A stretch of DNA of 64,000 bases from JBOFCO01 sp051646105 (GTDB taxonomy: Bacteria; Pseudomonadota; Alphaproteobacteria; Rhodobacterales; Rhodobacteraceae), in the NCBI GenBank assembly GCA_051646105.1, contig JBOFCO010000234.1, positions 14,750 through 78,749 of the forward strand, given 5' to 3'. Below, one piece after another: positions 8,602 to 17,763 of this stretch. Position numbers and translations under genes: made by a program. Each line of letters starts with the position of its first letter. Position 1 is the stretch's first letter. The notes beneath the pieces are model-generated. The model ran no database searches. It was not told where the DNA came from and saw only the letters and a list, made by a program, of their open reading frames with translations.

Positions 8602-9930
8602 ATGACCGATTTTCCCCGCACTCCGCCGCGTTTTTCGGCCACTTTCACACCTGCGGTGAACGCCGAAATCCGCCGGGCAGCGGCATCCGGCATCTATGAT
8701 ATTCGCGGTGGTGGTACGAAACGCCACCTACCGCATTTCGACGACCTGCTGTTCCTTGGTGCCTCGATCAGCCGCTATCCGCTTGAAGGCTACCGCGAGA
8801 AATGCGCGACCGATGTGTGGCTGGGCACCCGTCATGCCAAAAGACCGATACACCTCGATATCCCCGTCACGATTGCAGGGATGAGCTTCGGCGCGCTGTC
8901 CGGCCCCGCGAAAGAGGCGCTCGGGCGTGGTGCTTCGGAAGCGGGCACATCGACCACCACCGGCGACGGCGGCATGACCGAGGAAGAGCGCGGCCATTCC
9001 AGGACATTGGTCTATCAATACCTGCCTAGCCGCTATGGCATGAACCCCGACGACCTGCGTCGCGCCGATGCGATTGAAATCGTCGTTGGTCAGGGTGCCA
9101 AACCCGGCGGCGGCGGGATGCTGCTGGGGCAAAAGATTTCCGACCGCGTGGCGAACATGCGCAATCTTCCCAAGGGGATCGATCAACGGTCTGCCTGCCG
9201 CCACCCCGACTGGACCGGGCCGGATGATCTTGAAATCAAGATCATGGAACTGCGCGAGATCACCGATTGGGAAAAGCCGATCTACGTCAAGGTCGGTGGG
9301 GCGCGGCCCTATTACGACACGGCGCTGGCGGTGAAGGCCGGGGCGGATGTCGTGGTGGTGGACGGCATGCAGGGCGGCACAGCGGCAACACAGGACGTGT
9401 TCATCGAACATGTCGGGATGCCGATCCTTGCCTGTATCCCGCAGGCGGTGAAGGCGCTGCAAGACCTGGGGATGCACCGCAAGGTGCAACTGATCGTATC
9501 GGGTGGCATCCGTTCCGGCGCCGATGTGGCCAAGGCCATGGCGATGGGGGCCGATGCGGTGGCCATCGGCACGGCGGCGCTGATCGCCTTGGGCGACAAC
9601 GACCCGAAATGGGAAGAAGAATATCAGAAGCTTGGGACAACCGCCGACGCCTATGACGACTGGCACGAAGGCCGCGATCCCGCAGGCATCACCACACAGG
9701 ATCCGGAGCTGTTCAAACGTTTCGATCCGGTGCTGGGCGGGCGGCGACTGAAGAACTATCTGAAGGTGATGACGCTGGAGGCGCAGACCATCGCGCGGGC
9801 CTGCGGCAAGAACCATCTGCACAATCTGGAACCCGAAGACCTGTGCGCGCTGACCATCGAGGCGGCGGCCATGGCAGGGGTTCCGCTGGCGGGAACGAAC
9901 TGGATCCCCGGTCGGAATGGTGGCTTCTGA
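8602..9930 (+). CDS. mgsC: N-methylglutamate synthase subunit C (FMN-binding glutamate-synthase domain)
   Basis: The 442-residue protein corresponds to the FMN-binding catalytic domain of glutamate synthase. Typical signatures are IAGMSFGALSGPAKEALGRG, STTTGDGGM, GQGAKPGGGGMLLG, IYVKVGGARPYYDTA and SGGIRSGADVAKAMAMGA in a TIM-barrel order. It should carry out the reductive condensation giving N-methylglutamate. The start at 8602 is 13 bases after mgsB; an upstream in-frame codon at 8461 lies inside mgsB and is rejected. I do not see an obvious Cys-rich 3Fe-4S cluster motif of the kind found in full-length GltB. Confidence 0.92.
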   Translation: MTDFPRTPPRFSATFTPAVNAEIRRAAASGIYDIRGGGTKRHLPHFDDLLFLGASISRYPLEGYREKCATDVWLGTRHAKRPIHLDIPVTIAGMSFGALSGPAKEALGRGASEAGTSTTTGDGGMTEEERGHSRTLVYQYLPSRYGMNPDDLRRADAIEIVVGQGAKPGGGGMLLGQKISDRVANMRNLPKGIDQRSACRHPDWTGPDDLEIKIMELREITDWEKPIYVKVGGARPYYDTALAVKAGADVVVVDGMQGGTAATQDVFIEHVGMPILACIPQAVKALQDLGMHRKVQLIVSGGIRSGADVAKAMAMGADAVAIGTAALIALGDNDPKWEEEYQKLGTTADAYDDWHEGRDPAGITTQDPELFKRFDPVLGGRRLKNYLKVMTLEAQTIARACGKNHLHNLEPEDLCALTIEAAAMAGVPLAGTNWIPGRNGGF

Positions 9931-9970
9931 CGCAGCGGGTCTGAACATAATAACGACGGGGAGTTCAATA

Positions 9971-11278
9971 ATGGTCAAAGACCTTGCCAAATGGGCGAAG
10001 GACAAGGGCGTAAAGTATTTCATGATCTCCTACACCGACCTTTTCGGTGGGCAACGGGCCAAGCTGGTGCCGATGCAGGCGATCAACGACATGGCGGAAG
10101 AGGGCGCGGGTTTCGCCGGGTTCGCCACCTGGCTTGATCTGACCCCGGCGCATCCCGACCTGATGGCGGTGCCAGACCCCGCATCTGTGATCCAGTTGCC
10201 ATGGAAGAAAGACGTGGCCTGGGTCGCCGCCCGCGCGACGATGGAAGGCAAGCTGGTCGATCAGGCCCCGCGCAACGTGCTGGAAAAGCTGGTTGCCGAA
10301 GCGGCGAAGGAAGGCCTGCGGGTCAAGACGGGGGTGGAGCCGGAATTCTTCATCCTGAATGCCGATGGGTCCGCCGCATCCGATATTTACGATACCGCCG
10401 AAAAGCCTTGCTACGACCAGCAGGCGGTGATGCGCCGCTATGACGTGATTTCCGAAATCTGCGACTACATGCTGGAACTGGGCTGGGAACCCTATCAGAA
10501 CGACCATGAGGACGCGATCGGCCAGTTCGAGATGAACTGGAAATACGACGATGCGCTGGCCACCGCCGACAAGCACAGCTTTTTCAAGTTCATGGTGAAG
10601 TCGATCAGCGAAAAGCACGGCTTTCGCGCCACCTTCATGCCGAAGCCGTTCAAGGGGCTGACGGGATCCGGCTGCCATGCGCATATTTCCGTCTGGTCGA
10701 TGGACGGGAAAAGCAATGCTTTTGCCGACGACAAGAAGGAACTGGGCCTGTCTGACCGTGGCCGCACCTTCCTTGGCGGCATCATGAAGCACGCGAGCGC
10801 CCTGGCCGCGATCACCAACCCGACGGTGAACAGCTACAAGCGGATCAACGCGCCGCGTACCACCTCGGGCGCGACCTGGGCACCGAACACGGTGACGTGG
10901 ACCGGCAACAACCGCACCCATATGGTGCGCGTGCCGGGACCGGGGCGGTTTGAACTGCGCCTGCCCGATGGTGCGGCGAACCCCTATCTGTTGCAGGCGG
11001 TTATCATCGCGGCGGGGCTGGATGGCGTGCGGTCCAAGGCCGACCCGGGGAGGCGCTATGACATCGACATGTATCAGATGGGCCATACGGTTAAGAACGC
11101 GCCGAAGCTGCCGCTGAACCTGCTGGATGCTCTGCGGGAATATGACCGTGACAAGACACTGAAGGCGATGATGGGCGAGGAGTTTTCGACCGCATTCCTA
11201 AAGCTGAAGCAACAGGAATGGAACAGCTACGCTGCCCACTTCTCGGCCTGGGAAACCGAAAACACGCTGGATATCTGA
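9971..11278 (+). CDS. gmaS: Gamma-glutamylmethylamide synthetase (glutamine synthetase family)
   Basis: The 435-residue protein is a short glutamine-synthetase homologue. It has the N-terminal beta-grasp segment and the catalytic signatures VEPEFFIL, DHEDAIGQFEMNW, TFMPKPFKGLTGSGCHAHISVW and NRTHMVRVPGPGRFELRLPDGAANPY. GmaS ligates methylamine to glutamate using ATP, giving the substrate of MgsABC. I chose the ATG at 9971, preceded by GGGGAG, rather than a codon in the tail of mgsC. Ordinary GlnA is longer (about 470 residues) and carries an adenylylation loop; the length and the mgsABC context support GmaS. Confidence 0.93.
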   Translation: MVKDLAKWAKDKGVKYFMISYTDLFGGQRAKLVPMQAINDMAEEGAGFAGFATWLDLTPAHPDLMAVPDPASVIQLPWKKDVAWVAARATMEGKLVDQAPRNVLEKLVAEAAKEGLRVKTGVEPEFFILNADGSAASDIYDTAEKPCYDQQAVMRRYDVISEICDYMLELGWEPYQNDHEDAIGQFEMNWKYDDALATADKHSFFKFMVKSISEKHGFRATFMPKPFKGLTGSGCHAHISVWSMDGKSNAFADDKKELGLSDRGRTFLGGIMKHASALAAITNPTVNSYKRINAPRTTSGATWAPNTVTWTGNNRTHMVRVPGPGRFELRLPDGAANPYLLQAVIIAAGLDGVRSKADPGRRYDIDMYQMGHTVKNAPKLPLNLLDALREYDRDKTLKAMMGEEFSTAFLKLKQQEWNSYAAHFSAWETENTLDI

Positions 11279-11301
11279 TCCCCCACGGTCCGGCGTGATC
11301 C

Positions 11302-11336
11302 GGCCCCGGCGCGTCCGACATTGGCGGGCCGGGGTC
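11302..11336 (+). terminator. Possible GC hairpin after gmaS
   Basis: CCCCGGC at 11304-11310 pairs with GCCGGGG at 11328-11334 around a 17-base loop, extended by a wobble and a GC pair. No T-tract follows, so this is at best a weak or Rho-assisted terminator. Confidence 0.3.
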
Positions 11337-11419
11337 GTCGGCGCCCGTTCTTGCCGCTTTTCCCTTGTGACCGCCGCTGCTACAACCGTCAGGCCTTACA
11401 CAGGACGACGGAGGGTGCC

Positions 11420-12115
11420 ATTTCACGGGCGGAACGACTGTTGAACCTGATCGAGGAATTCAGGTGCCATCGTCGCCCGGTTTCCGGAAGCGATCTGTCA
11501 GAGACCGTGGGTGTTTCGATCCGCACGCTGTATCGCGACATTGCATCGCTAAGGGCGCTTGGTGCCTGCATCGAGGGCGAACCGGGCATTGGCTATGTCC
11601 TGCGGTCCGGTTTTCTGCTACCCCCCGTGATGTTCACTGTCGAGGAAGTTGACGCACTTATCCTGGGTTCGCGCTGGGTTGCCGACCGGGCCGACAAACC
11701 GTTGGCCGAAGCCGCACGCAGGGCCATGGCGCGGCTGACGGCGATCATGCCGGATGAACTGGCCAGACGTGTCGAGGCGCAGTATCTGGTCATCGGGCCG
11801 AACGACAGTCTGACACATGAAACGGTCGATATGACCGTCATCCGGCAGGCTATTCATCTGGAACGCAGGCTGGGCATCCAGTACAGCGACGCGGATGGCA
11901 GGGCTTCGGAACGCATCATCTGGCCGTTTCTGATCAACTATTTCGACGGCGTCCGGCTGATTTCGGCATGGTGCGAGTTGCGGAATGACTTTCGCCATTT
12001 CCGGACCGACCGGATCGCATCACTGACGGAAATCGCATCCCGGTACCCGCAACGGCGTCACGATCTTATCCGGCGGTGGAGAGAGATCGACCGTTGTGGT
12101 GCGGCGCTTATCTGA
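11420..12115 (+). CDS. YafY-type transcriptional regulator (HTH plus WYL domain) with probable ATT start
   Basis: The protein has a winged HTH_11-type domain (about residues 1-60; ISRAERLLNLIEEFR, then VGVSIRTLYRDIASLRALG) and a WYL-like effector domain from about residue 125 (AIHLERRLGIQYSDADGR, then PFLINYFDGVRLISAWCELR). Family members normally begin M-S-R-A-E-R-L-L. Here the codon at that place is ATT, preceded at ideal distance by GGAGG (11410-11414). No in-frame ATG, GTG or CTG lies near; two upstream TTG codons (11321, 11351) lack a ribosome binding site. I therefore place the start at the ATT, giving 231 residues. It is followed after 60 bases by a secreted SnoaL-like gene that may be its target. 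Confidence 0.75.
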   Translation: MSRAERLLNLIEEFRCHRRPVSGSDLSETVGVSIRTLYRDIASLRALGACIEGEPGIGYVLRSGFLLPPVMFTVEEVDALILGSRWVADRADKPLAEAARRAMARLTAIMPDELARRVEAQYLVIGPNDSLTHETVDMTVIRQAIHLERRLGIQYSDADGRASERIIWPFLINYFDGVRLISAWCELRNDFRHFRTDRIASLTEIASRYPQRRHDLIRRWREIDRCGAALI

Positions 12116-12175
12116 CTGCTGCCACTTTCTGACAGGCGGTTGGTCTAGCTTTCCCTGACAACCAGAGGAAAGCAG

Positions 12176-12667
12176 ATGCCGTCAAAGATCATTTTCCCGC
12201 TCATATGCCTGTCGTTCATGCTGTCCGGCGTGCCGTCAGCCCATGCCCAATCCCAGACAGACGAAGGAACCGAAATAATGGACCACGCCCGGATTCAATC
12301 CGCCATCGATACGAACAACGCCGCTGTGGCCGCACAGGATATGGCGGGTATTCTTGCCACATATGAACCTGATGCCGTGCTTGTCGTGCAGCCTGGAATA
12401 CCCGTGCAAGGTACGTCTGCACTGCGCGAGGGCTTCGGCCAGTTCCTTGCGCTTGATCCACAGCTTGCCGTGACGGGACATGACATAGTTCAGGCAGGTG
12501 ACATCGCGCTTCATACCTATACCTGGAAAATGTCGGGCAAAGCGCCTGATGGCACCGCGATCGAGCAGACCGGGTTGTCTGTCGTGGTGTTGCGCAGACA
12601 GGCAGACGGGCGGTGGCTGATGGTCATCGACAACCCGTTTGGCGATCACCTGCTGGGCAAGAGCTGA
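12176..12667 (+). CDS. Secreted SnoaL-like/NTF2-fold protein (SgcJ/EcaC-type)
   Basis: The 163-residue precursor has a signal peptide ending about residue 24 (LSGVPSAHA) and a mature NTF2-like domain of about 125 residues (AAVAAQDMAGILATYEPDAVLVVQPG; near the end RRQADGRWLMVIDNPFGD). SnoaL/SgcJ-fold proteins are small dimers that bind hydrophobic or polar ligands or act as isomerases; export to the periplasm is less usual. The ribosome binding site AGAGGAAAG lies 5-13 bases before the ATG. It follows the YafY-type regulator in the same direction. The substrate cannot be told. Confidence 0.75.
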   Translation: MPSKIIFPLICLSFMLSGVPSAHAQSQTDEGTEIMDHARIQSAIDTNNAAVAAQDMAGILATYEPDAVLVVQPGIPVQGTSALREGFGQFLALDPQLAVTGHDIVQAGDIALHTYTWKMSGKAPDGTAIEQTGLSVVVLRRQADGRWLMVIDNPFGDHLLGKS

Positions 12668-12683
12668 CAGCTTTTGCTGATGC

Positions 12684-12718
12684 CGGTCCCGGTGCGCCTT
12701 GTTGGTGGTCCGGGACCG
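12684..12718 (+). terminator. Candidate terminator hairpin after the SnoaL-like gene
   Basis: CGGTCCCGG at 12684-12692 and CCGGGACCG at 12710-12718 form a perfect 9-bp stem with a 17-base loop, 17 bases after the stop codon. The downstream TTGGTTG is only weakly T-rich. Confidence 0.45.
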
Positions 12719-12820
12719 TTGGTTGCTGGCTGGCTGCCGCTGTGTCTGCAGGTGTTGCCTGCCAAACGGCCAGACAACTGGTCATATGCCGATTTCAATG
12801 TTTACCATGAGGAAGAAGAT

Positions 12821-12849
12821 TTGACACACACGCAACGCCTCTTTTAGGC
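12821..12849 (+). promoter_or_regulatory. Candidate sigma-70 promoter for tmm
   Basis: A perfect -35 hexamer TTGACA lies at 12821-12826. At 17 bases the -10 (TTAGGC, 12844-12849) is poor, so an activator would probably be needed. The tmm start lies 47 bases further on, after a good CGGAGG at 12884-12889. Confidence 0.4.
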
Positions 12850-12896
12850 TTTCCGGCAGAGCAGCGCGCGAACCCTGCCAGCATCCGGAGGTTTTC

Positions 12897-14240
12897 ATGA
12901 AGAAGAGAGTTGCAGTGATCGGTGCGGGGCCGTCCGGTCTTGCGCAGTTACGGGCGTTTCAGTCGGCGCGGAACAAGGGCGCGGATATTCCGGAAATCGT
13001 CTGTTTTGAAAAGCAGGGCAACTGGGGTGGATTGTGGAACTACACGTGGCGCACCGGGCTGGATGAGCATGGCGAGCCTGTGCATTGCTCGATGTATCGC
13101 TACCTGTGGTCGAACGGACCGAAAGAGGGTCTGGAATTTGCCGACTATTCTTTCGAGGAACATTTCGGCAAACAGATCGCCAGCTATCCGCCGCGGGCCG
13201 TTCTGTTCGACTATATCGAAGGCCGGGTGAAAAAGGCGGGCGTGCGCGACTGGATCAGGTTCCATACGCCGGTGCGCTTTGTCCGCTACGATCAGGCGAA
13301 GGGTAATTTCACCGTCACCGCGCACGATATGGTCAACGACCGGATGTATGAGGAAGAGTTCGACAACGTCATCGTATGTTCGGGCCATTTCTCGGTGCCG
13401 AACGTCCCCGAATACCCCGGTTTTTCCAAATTCGGCGGGCGCGTCCTGCATGCCCATGATTTCCGCGACGCGATGGAGTTCAAGGGCAAGGACCTGCTTC
13501 TGCTCGGGTCATCCTATTCGGCAGAGGATATCGGTTCGCAGTGCTGGAAATACGGTGCGAAATCGATCACCGTCGCCTATCGCAACGCGCCAATGGGATA
13601 CAACTGGCCCGACAACTGGAAAGAGGTGCCAAAGCTGGAACGGGTGGATGAAACCACCGCCTATTTTGCCGACGGCACCAGCAAAAAGGTCGACGCGATC
13701 ATCCTGTGTACGGGATACAAGCACCACTTCCCCTTCCTGCCCGACGACCTGCGCCTGAAAACCGCGAACCGGCTGGCCACCGCCGATCTGTATAAGGGCG
13801 TGGTCTGGGTGCATAATCCCAAGCTGTTCTATGTCGGCATGCAGGACCAGTGGTTCACCTTCAACATGTTCGACGCGCAGGCGTGGTGGGTGCGCGACGC
13901 GATCATGGGACGGATTGCCATCCCTTCCGACAAGAAGCTGTTGCAGAAAGACGTAACGGATCGCGTGGCGGGTGAGGATGCCGGTGAGGATGCGCATGAC
14001 GCCATCCACTATCAAGGCGATTATGTGAAGGAACTGATTGCCGAAACCGACTACCCAACTTTTGATGTCGATGGGGCCTGCGAAGCCTTCTACGAGTGGA
14101 AGGAACACAAGAAGCAGGACATCATGGCCTTCCGCAACCATGCCTATCGTTCGGTCATCACCGGCACCATGGCACCGGTGCATCATACACCGTGGAAGGA
14201 CGCGCTGGAGGATTCCATGGAAAGCTATCTGAAGAACTGA
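12897..14240 (+). CDS. tmm: Trimethylamine monooxygenase (flavin-containing monooxygenase)
   Basis: The 447-residue enzyme oxidises trimethylamine to trimethylamine N-oxide using FAD, NADPH and O2 in the cytoplasm. Visible motifs are the FAD Rossmann GAGPSG at residues 9-14, the FMO signature around CSGHFSVPNVPEYPG, the second dinucleotide site at about residue 204 (GSSYSAEDIGSQ), and the late ILCTGYKHHFPF. The length equals that of bacterial Tmm, and the neighbouring tdm, dmm and gmaS genes support the assignment over a generic FMO. A GC hairpin with T-tract closes the transcript. An upstream TTGACA and a CGGAGG site are present. Confidence 0.95.
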   Translation: MKKRVAVIGAGPSGLAQLRAFQSARNKGADIPEIVCFEKQGNWGGLWNYTWRTGLDEHGEPVHCSMYRYLWSNGPKEGLEFADYSFEEHFGKQIASYPPRAVLFDYIEGRVKKAGVRDWIRFHTPVRFVRYDQAKGNFTVTAHDMVNDRMYEEEFDNVIVCSGHFSVPNVPEYPGFSKFGGRVLHAHDFRDAMEFKGKDLLLLGSSYSAEDIGSQCWKYGAKSITVAYRNAPMGYNWPDNWKEVPKLERVDETTAYFADGTSKKVDAIILCTGYKHHFPFLPDDLRLKTANRLATADLYKGVVWVHNPKLFYVGMQDQWFTFNMFDAQAWWVRDAIMGRIAIPSDKKLLQKDVTDRVAGEDAGEDAHDAIHYQGDYVKELIAETDYPTFDVDGACEAFYEWKEHKKQDIMAFRNHAYRSVITGTMAPVHHTPWKDALEDSMESYLKN

Positions 14241-14259
14241 CCGGAAATTCGGCGACAGA

Positions 14260-14293
14260 AAGGCCCCGGAAACTGCCGGGGCCTTTTCTTTTT
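14260..14293 (+). terminator. Rho-independent terminator of tmm
   Basis: AAGGCCCCGG and CCGGGGCCTT form a perfect 10-bp stem with a 6-base loop, followed by TTCTTTTT. This is a strong intrinsic terminator 19 bases after the tmm stop. Confidence 0.9.
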
Positions 14294-14600
14294 GCAGGTT
14301 AAAAACAGATGTGGGTTCCAAGCTAACACTAGGAAACAATTTTTCGCCTAAATTAAAATTTTCTCGCAAACATGCCGCGCCCGTGCTTTCTTTCGCGTAT
14401 CGGGTCGTCGGAGATACCCGCAGGTGGGTTGCCGAAGGCCCGATCGAAGGGGATGCGGGAACAAGGAGATGGCTCAAGGCCGCTGCGGGCGACGCAGGGC
14501 CTGCCCATGCCGGATCAATCAGACATCGAAGCGCGGCATCTTGGCCATCCGCAAGCGGAAGCCATTCGCATAAGCCGCCGGTTCAACAGGAGTGAGGGAA
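14294..14600 (+). promoter_or_regulatory. Gene-free leader between tmm terminator and the permease gene
   Basis: I see no convincing gene in this 307-base stretch. Its first 80 bases are markedly AT-rich (around CAATTTTTCGCCTAAATTAAAA at 14336 onward), as expected of a promoter. The rest is a GC-rich leader of about 220 bases before the AGGAG at 14588-14592. The long leader could hold a regulatory RNA structure, but I do not recognise a riboswitch. Confidence 0.45.
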
Positions 14601-16388
14601 ATGACAACGACGGAATACGTGTCGGGGGAACACGCTTCGGGCCAGATGGTCCGGGCGCTCGACTGGAAGGGTGCGTTCTGGGTTGCGGCGGGTGTGCCGC
14701 CACTGGTGTTGTTTTCGATCGGCGGCATTGCAGGAACCACCGGAAAGCTGGCCTTTCTGGTCTGGATCATCTCGATGGTGATGGGCTTTCTGCAAAGCTT
14801 CACCTATGCGGAAATGGCCGGGATGTTCGGCAACAAATCCGGCGGTACCTCCGTTTATGGCGCTACGGCCTGGCTGCGCTACTCCAAGCTGATCGCGCCG
14901 CTGTCGGTCTGGTGCAACTGGTTCGCCTGGTCGCCGGTGCTGTCTTTGGGCTGCGCGATAGCAGCGGGCTATATCCTGAACGCGCTGTTCCCGATCCCGC
15001 TTGCCGAAAGTCAGCAGGTTGTGGACTGGATCGCCGCGAATATCGGCAGCTACACGGCGGAAACCCAATCGGTCGTCGACTATATCAAGGCGAATGCGGG
15101 GACCGGCGTCGAGGACGCCATCAAGGCCGTTGCCGCAGCCGACGGTGTCGCAGCCCTTACCCCGGCCTTCCGGGTATGGGAGGCCTTCAACATCACTATC
15201 CCCGGCCTTGGCACGCTGCACTTCAACTCAACCTTCATCATCGGCGTCCTTCTGATGCTGCTCATCCTTCTGATCCAGCATCGTGGCATCGCATCGACCG
15301 CGAGTGCGCAGAAATGGCTGGCGATCATAGTGCTTGTGCCGCTGCTGCTGGTTGGGCTTGTGCCGATCTTTACCGGCGCAATCAATTCAGCCAATGTCAC
15401 CAACCTGCTGCCGCCAACCGCAGCCTATTCCGGCGTGGACGGGGAGTGGAACATTGGCGGCTGGACGCTGTTCCTTGGCGGGCTCTATATCGCGGCCTGG
15501 TCGACGTACGGCTTTGAAACCGCAGTCTGCTATACCCGCGAACTGAAGGACCCGCGGCGCGATACTTTCCGGGCGATCTTCTATTCGGGGCTGCTGTGCT
15601 GCGTCTTCTTCTTCCTGATCCCGTACTCGTTCCAGGGTGTTCTGGGTATGGAAGGCATGCTGGCGACCGGCATCGTCGACGGCACCGGCATCGGTGAAGC
15701 GCTTGGCAACATGATTGGCGGCGGCAAGGTCGTTACCCAGATCTTCGTGATCCTGATGATCCTTGCGCTGTTCCTGGCGATCATGACCGCGATGGCGGGG
15801 TCGTCGCGCACGCTGTACCAGGGTTCCCGCGATGGATGGCTGCCGAAATATCTGGGCGACCTGAACAGCCACGGCGCCCCGTCCAAGGCGATGTGGACCG
15901 ACTTCGGCTTCAACGTCATCCTGCTGGCGCTGGCATCCGACATTGTGGGCTACTTCTATGTGCTCGCCATTTCCAACGTCGGTTACATCCTCTTCAACTT
16001 CCTGAACCTGAATGCCGGGTGGATCCACCGCATCGATTCGCCACATATGGATCGCCCGTGGAAAGCACCCGGTTGGCTGATCGGGTTGAACACCATCCTT
16101 GCTTTCGTGAATGCCCTTTTTCTGGGCGCAGGTGCAAAGGTATGGGGTTATGAAAACGCGCTGTGGTCAGGGCTGGCTTTCGCGGCTTTGATCTTCCCCG
16201 TGTTCTGGTATCGCCACTATTTGCAGGATGGCGGCAGGTTCCCGAAGGAGGCCTATGACGATCTTGGCCTGAAAGAAGGCGATCTTGGCGAGCGCAGGGC
16301 CGGGATGCTGCCTTATCTGGCACTGTTGGCTGGTGCCGCTGTGGTGCTGTGGGCAAACTGGTTCTTTGTCCTGCCAACCCCAGGCTGA
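14601..16388 (+). CDS. APC-superfamily permease with large internal loop, probable methylated-amine transporter
   Basis: This 595-residue membrane protein has about 12 hydrophobic spans with APC features (PLVLFSIGGIAGTTGK in span 1; AAWSTYGFETAVCYTRELKDP after span 6). An unusual feature is a hydrophilic insert of about 75 residues between spans at roughly residues 130-205, rich in Ala, Val, Asp and Glu. I chose the ATG at 14601, eight bases after AGGAG, over the GTG three codons earlier. It sits between tmm and dmmD as a single gene bounded by two strong terminators, so uptake of trimethylamine, TMAO or a related amine is inferred; the known TMAO importer TmoXVW is not in the window. Confidence 0.85.
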   Translation: MTTTEYVSGEHASGQMVRALDWKGAFWVAAGVPPLVLFSIGGIAGTTGKLAFLVWIISMVMGFLQSFTYAEMAGMFGNKSGGTSVYGATAWLRYSKLIAPLSVWCNWFAWSPVLSLGCAIAAGYILNALFPIPLAESQQVVDWIAANIGSYTAETQSVVDYIKANAGTGVEDAIKAVAAADGVAALTPAFRVWEAFNITIPGLGTLHFNSTFIIGVLLMLLILLIQHRGIASTASAQKWLAIIVLVPLLLVGLVPIFTGAINSANVTNLLPPTAAYSGVDGEWNIGGWTLFLGGLYIAAWSTYGFETAVCYTRELKDPRRDTFRAIFYSGLLCCVFFFLIPYSFQGVLGMEGMLATGIVDGTGIGEALGNMIGGGKVVTQIFVILMILALFLAIMTAMAGSSRTLYQGSRDGWLPKYLGDLNSHGAPSKAMWTDFGFNVILLALASDIVGYFYVLAISNVGYILFNFLNLNAGWIHRIDSPHMDRPWKAPGWLIGLNTILAFVNALFLGAGAKVWGYENALWSGLAFAALIFPVFWYRHYLQDGGRFPKEAYDDLGLKEGDLGERRAGMLPYLALLAGAAVVLWANWFFVLPTPG

Positions 16389-16401
16389 GTGTGAAGGATC
16401 C

Positions 16402-16428
16402 AAAAAGGGGGCTTCGGCCCCCTTTTTT
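16402..16428 (+). terminator. Rho-independent terminator of the permease gene
   Basis: AAAAAGGGGGC and GCCCCCTTTTT pair perfectly around a TTCG tetraloop, ending in a T-tract. It starts 13 bases after the stop codon and is symmetrical enough to work in both directions. Confidence 0.93.
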
Positions 16429-16537
16429 GCTGGTCAGATGTTTTCTCACAAGAAAATATGTTGAACTTCATTATTGATTTCCGTCGCAACTCCCCACAGA
16501 CTTGGCGAAAATCACATGAGAAACGGGGAGCCCGCAG

Positions 16538-17677
16538 ATGACCAATTCATGGCGTTTTTCGACCCTGATCGACCGCCACCGTGCCCTGGGGTCGGATCTG
16601 GAAGACTGGAGCGGCATGGGCACCGCATGGTCCTATTCCAAGGGTGACCCGGATGCCGAATACATGGCGATCCGCACCAAGGCGGGGCTGATGGATGTGT
16701 CTGGGCTGAAGAAGGTGCATATCACCGGCCATGCGGCCAGCCACATCATCGACCGGGCCACAACGCGCGATCCGGAAAAGCTGATGCCCGGGCGCGCGAT
16801 CTATGCGTCGATGCTGAACGACGCGGGCAAGTTCGTGGACGATTGCATCATCTACCGGATGGGGCCGAACTCTTACACCGTCGTCCACGGCTCCGGTCAG
16901 GGGCATGAGCAGTTGACGATGGCAGCAACCGGGCGGGATGTTTCGCTGCGGTTTGACGACAACCTGCACGACCTGTCTTTGCAAGGCCCGCTGGCGGTGG
17001 ATTATCTGGAAAAGCATATCCCCGGTGTCCGCGCGCTGCCCTACATGAGCCATATGCCGGCATCGCTGTTCGGCAAGCCGATCACCCTGTCACGCACCGG
17101 CTATACCGGCGAGCGGGGCTATGAAATCTTCGTTCGTGGCCAGGATGCTGTAGAGGTCTGGGACCGTATTCTGGACGAAGGGAAATCGATGGGCATCATC
17201 CCCTGCCGTTTCACCACGCTGGATATGTTGCGCACCGAAAGCTATTTGCTGTTCTTCCCCTTCGACAATTCGGAAATGTACCCGTTCGAAGACGAAGGCC
17301 CCGGCGATACGCTTTGGGAACTCGGGCTCGACTTTACCGTTACACCCGGCAAGACCGGCTTCCGCGGAGCGGAGGAGCACTACCGCCTGAAGGGCAAGGA
17401 ACGCTTCAAGATCTGGGGCCTGAAGCTGGAGGGCAAGAATGTTCCCGGCAACGGCGCACCGGTGTTCCGCGACGGGAAAAAGGTCGGTGTGGTTACGCAG
17501 GCGATGTATTCGCCGCTGAACAAGCACAACATCGCCATTGCCCGACTGCCGGTTGACTGTGCGAATGACGGCACCAAACTGGAAGTGCGCTGCGGCACGC
17601 ATGGGCCCATCGCAGCAACCACCCATTCGATGCCCTTCTTCGACCCCGAAAAAAAGCGCCGGACGGCAAAGGGCTGA
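16538..17677 (+). CDS. dmmD: Dimethylamine monooxygenase-associated GcvT-like protein DmmD
   Basis: The 379-residue protein is a stand-alone aminomethyltransferase (GcvT/T-protein) fold. It has the N-terminal folate-binding core with FVDDCIIYRMG, whose second Asp matches the catalytic Asp of T-protein, the motif SRTGYTGERGYEIFV, and a C-terminal barrel domain. In dmmDABC operons of marine Rhodobacteraceae this gene accompanies the monooxygenase and probably passes the formaldehyde equivalent to tetrahydrofolate. It opens the dmm operon, with GGGGAG upstream and a strong terminator separating it from the permease. Confidence 0.88.
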   Translation: MTNSWRFSTLIDRHRALGSDLEDWSGMGTAWSYSKGDPDAEYMAIRTKAGLMDVSGLKKVHITGHAASHIIDRATTRDPEKLMPGRAIYASMLNDAGKFVDDCIIYRMGPNSYTVVHGSGQGHEQLTMAATGRDVSLRFDDNLHDLSLQGPLAVDYLEKHIPGVRALPYMSHMPASLFGKPITLSRTGYTGERGYEIFVRGQDAVEVWDRILDEGKSMGIIPCRFTTLDMLRTESYLLFFPFDNSEMYPFEDEGPGDTLWELGLDFTVTPGKTGFRGAEEHYRLKGKERFKIWGLKLEGKNVPGNGAPVFRDGKKVGVVTQAMYSPLNKHNIAIARLPVDCANDGTKLEVRCGTHGPIAATTHSMPFFDPEKKRRTAKG

Positions 17678-17763
17678 ACCGCATCACTGTTCCGGTCGGG
17701 GCCAGTCGGCGCGGACAGGGGCCTTGACCGGGGCAGGATGCGGACCATGACGGACAGGAACGA

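Noticed and set aside
14372..15517. A 381-codon plus-strand frame through the leader and start of the second permease
   Set aside because: Out of frame with the clear APC permease; residues are Arg/His-rich without hydrophobic spans. The leader portion alone shows no coding character.
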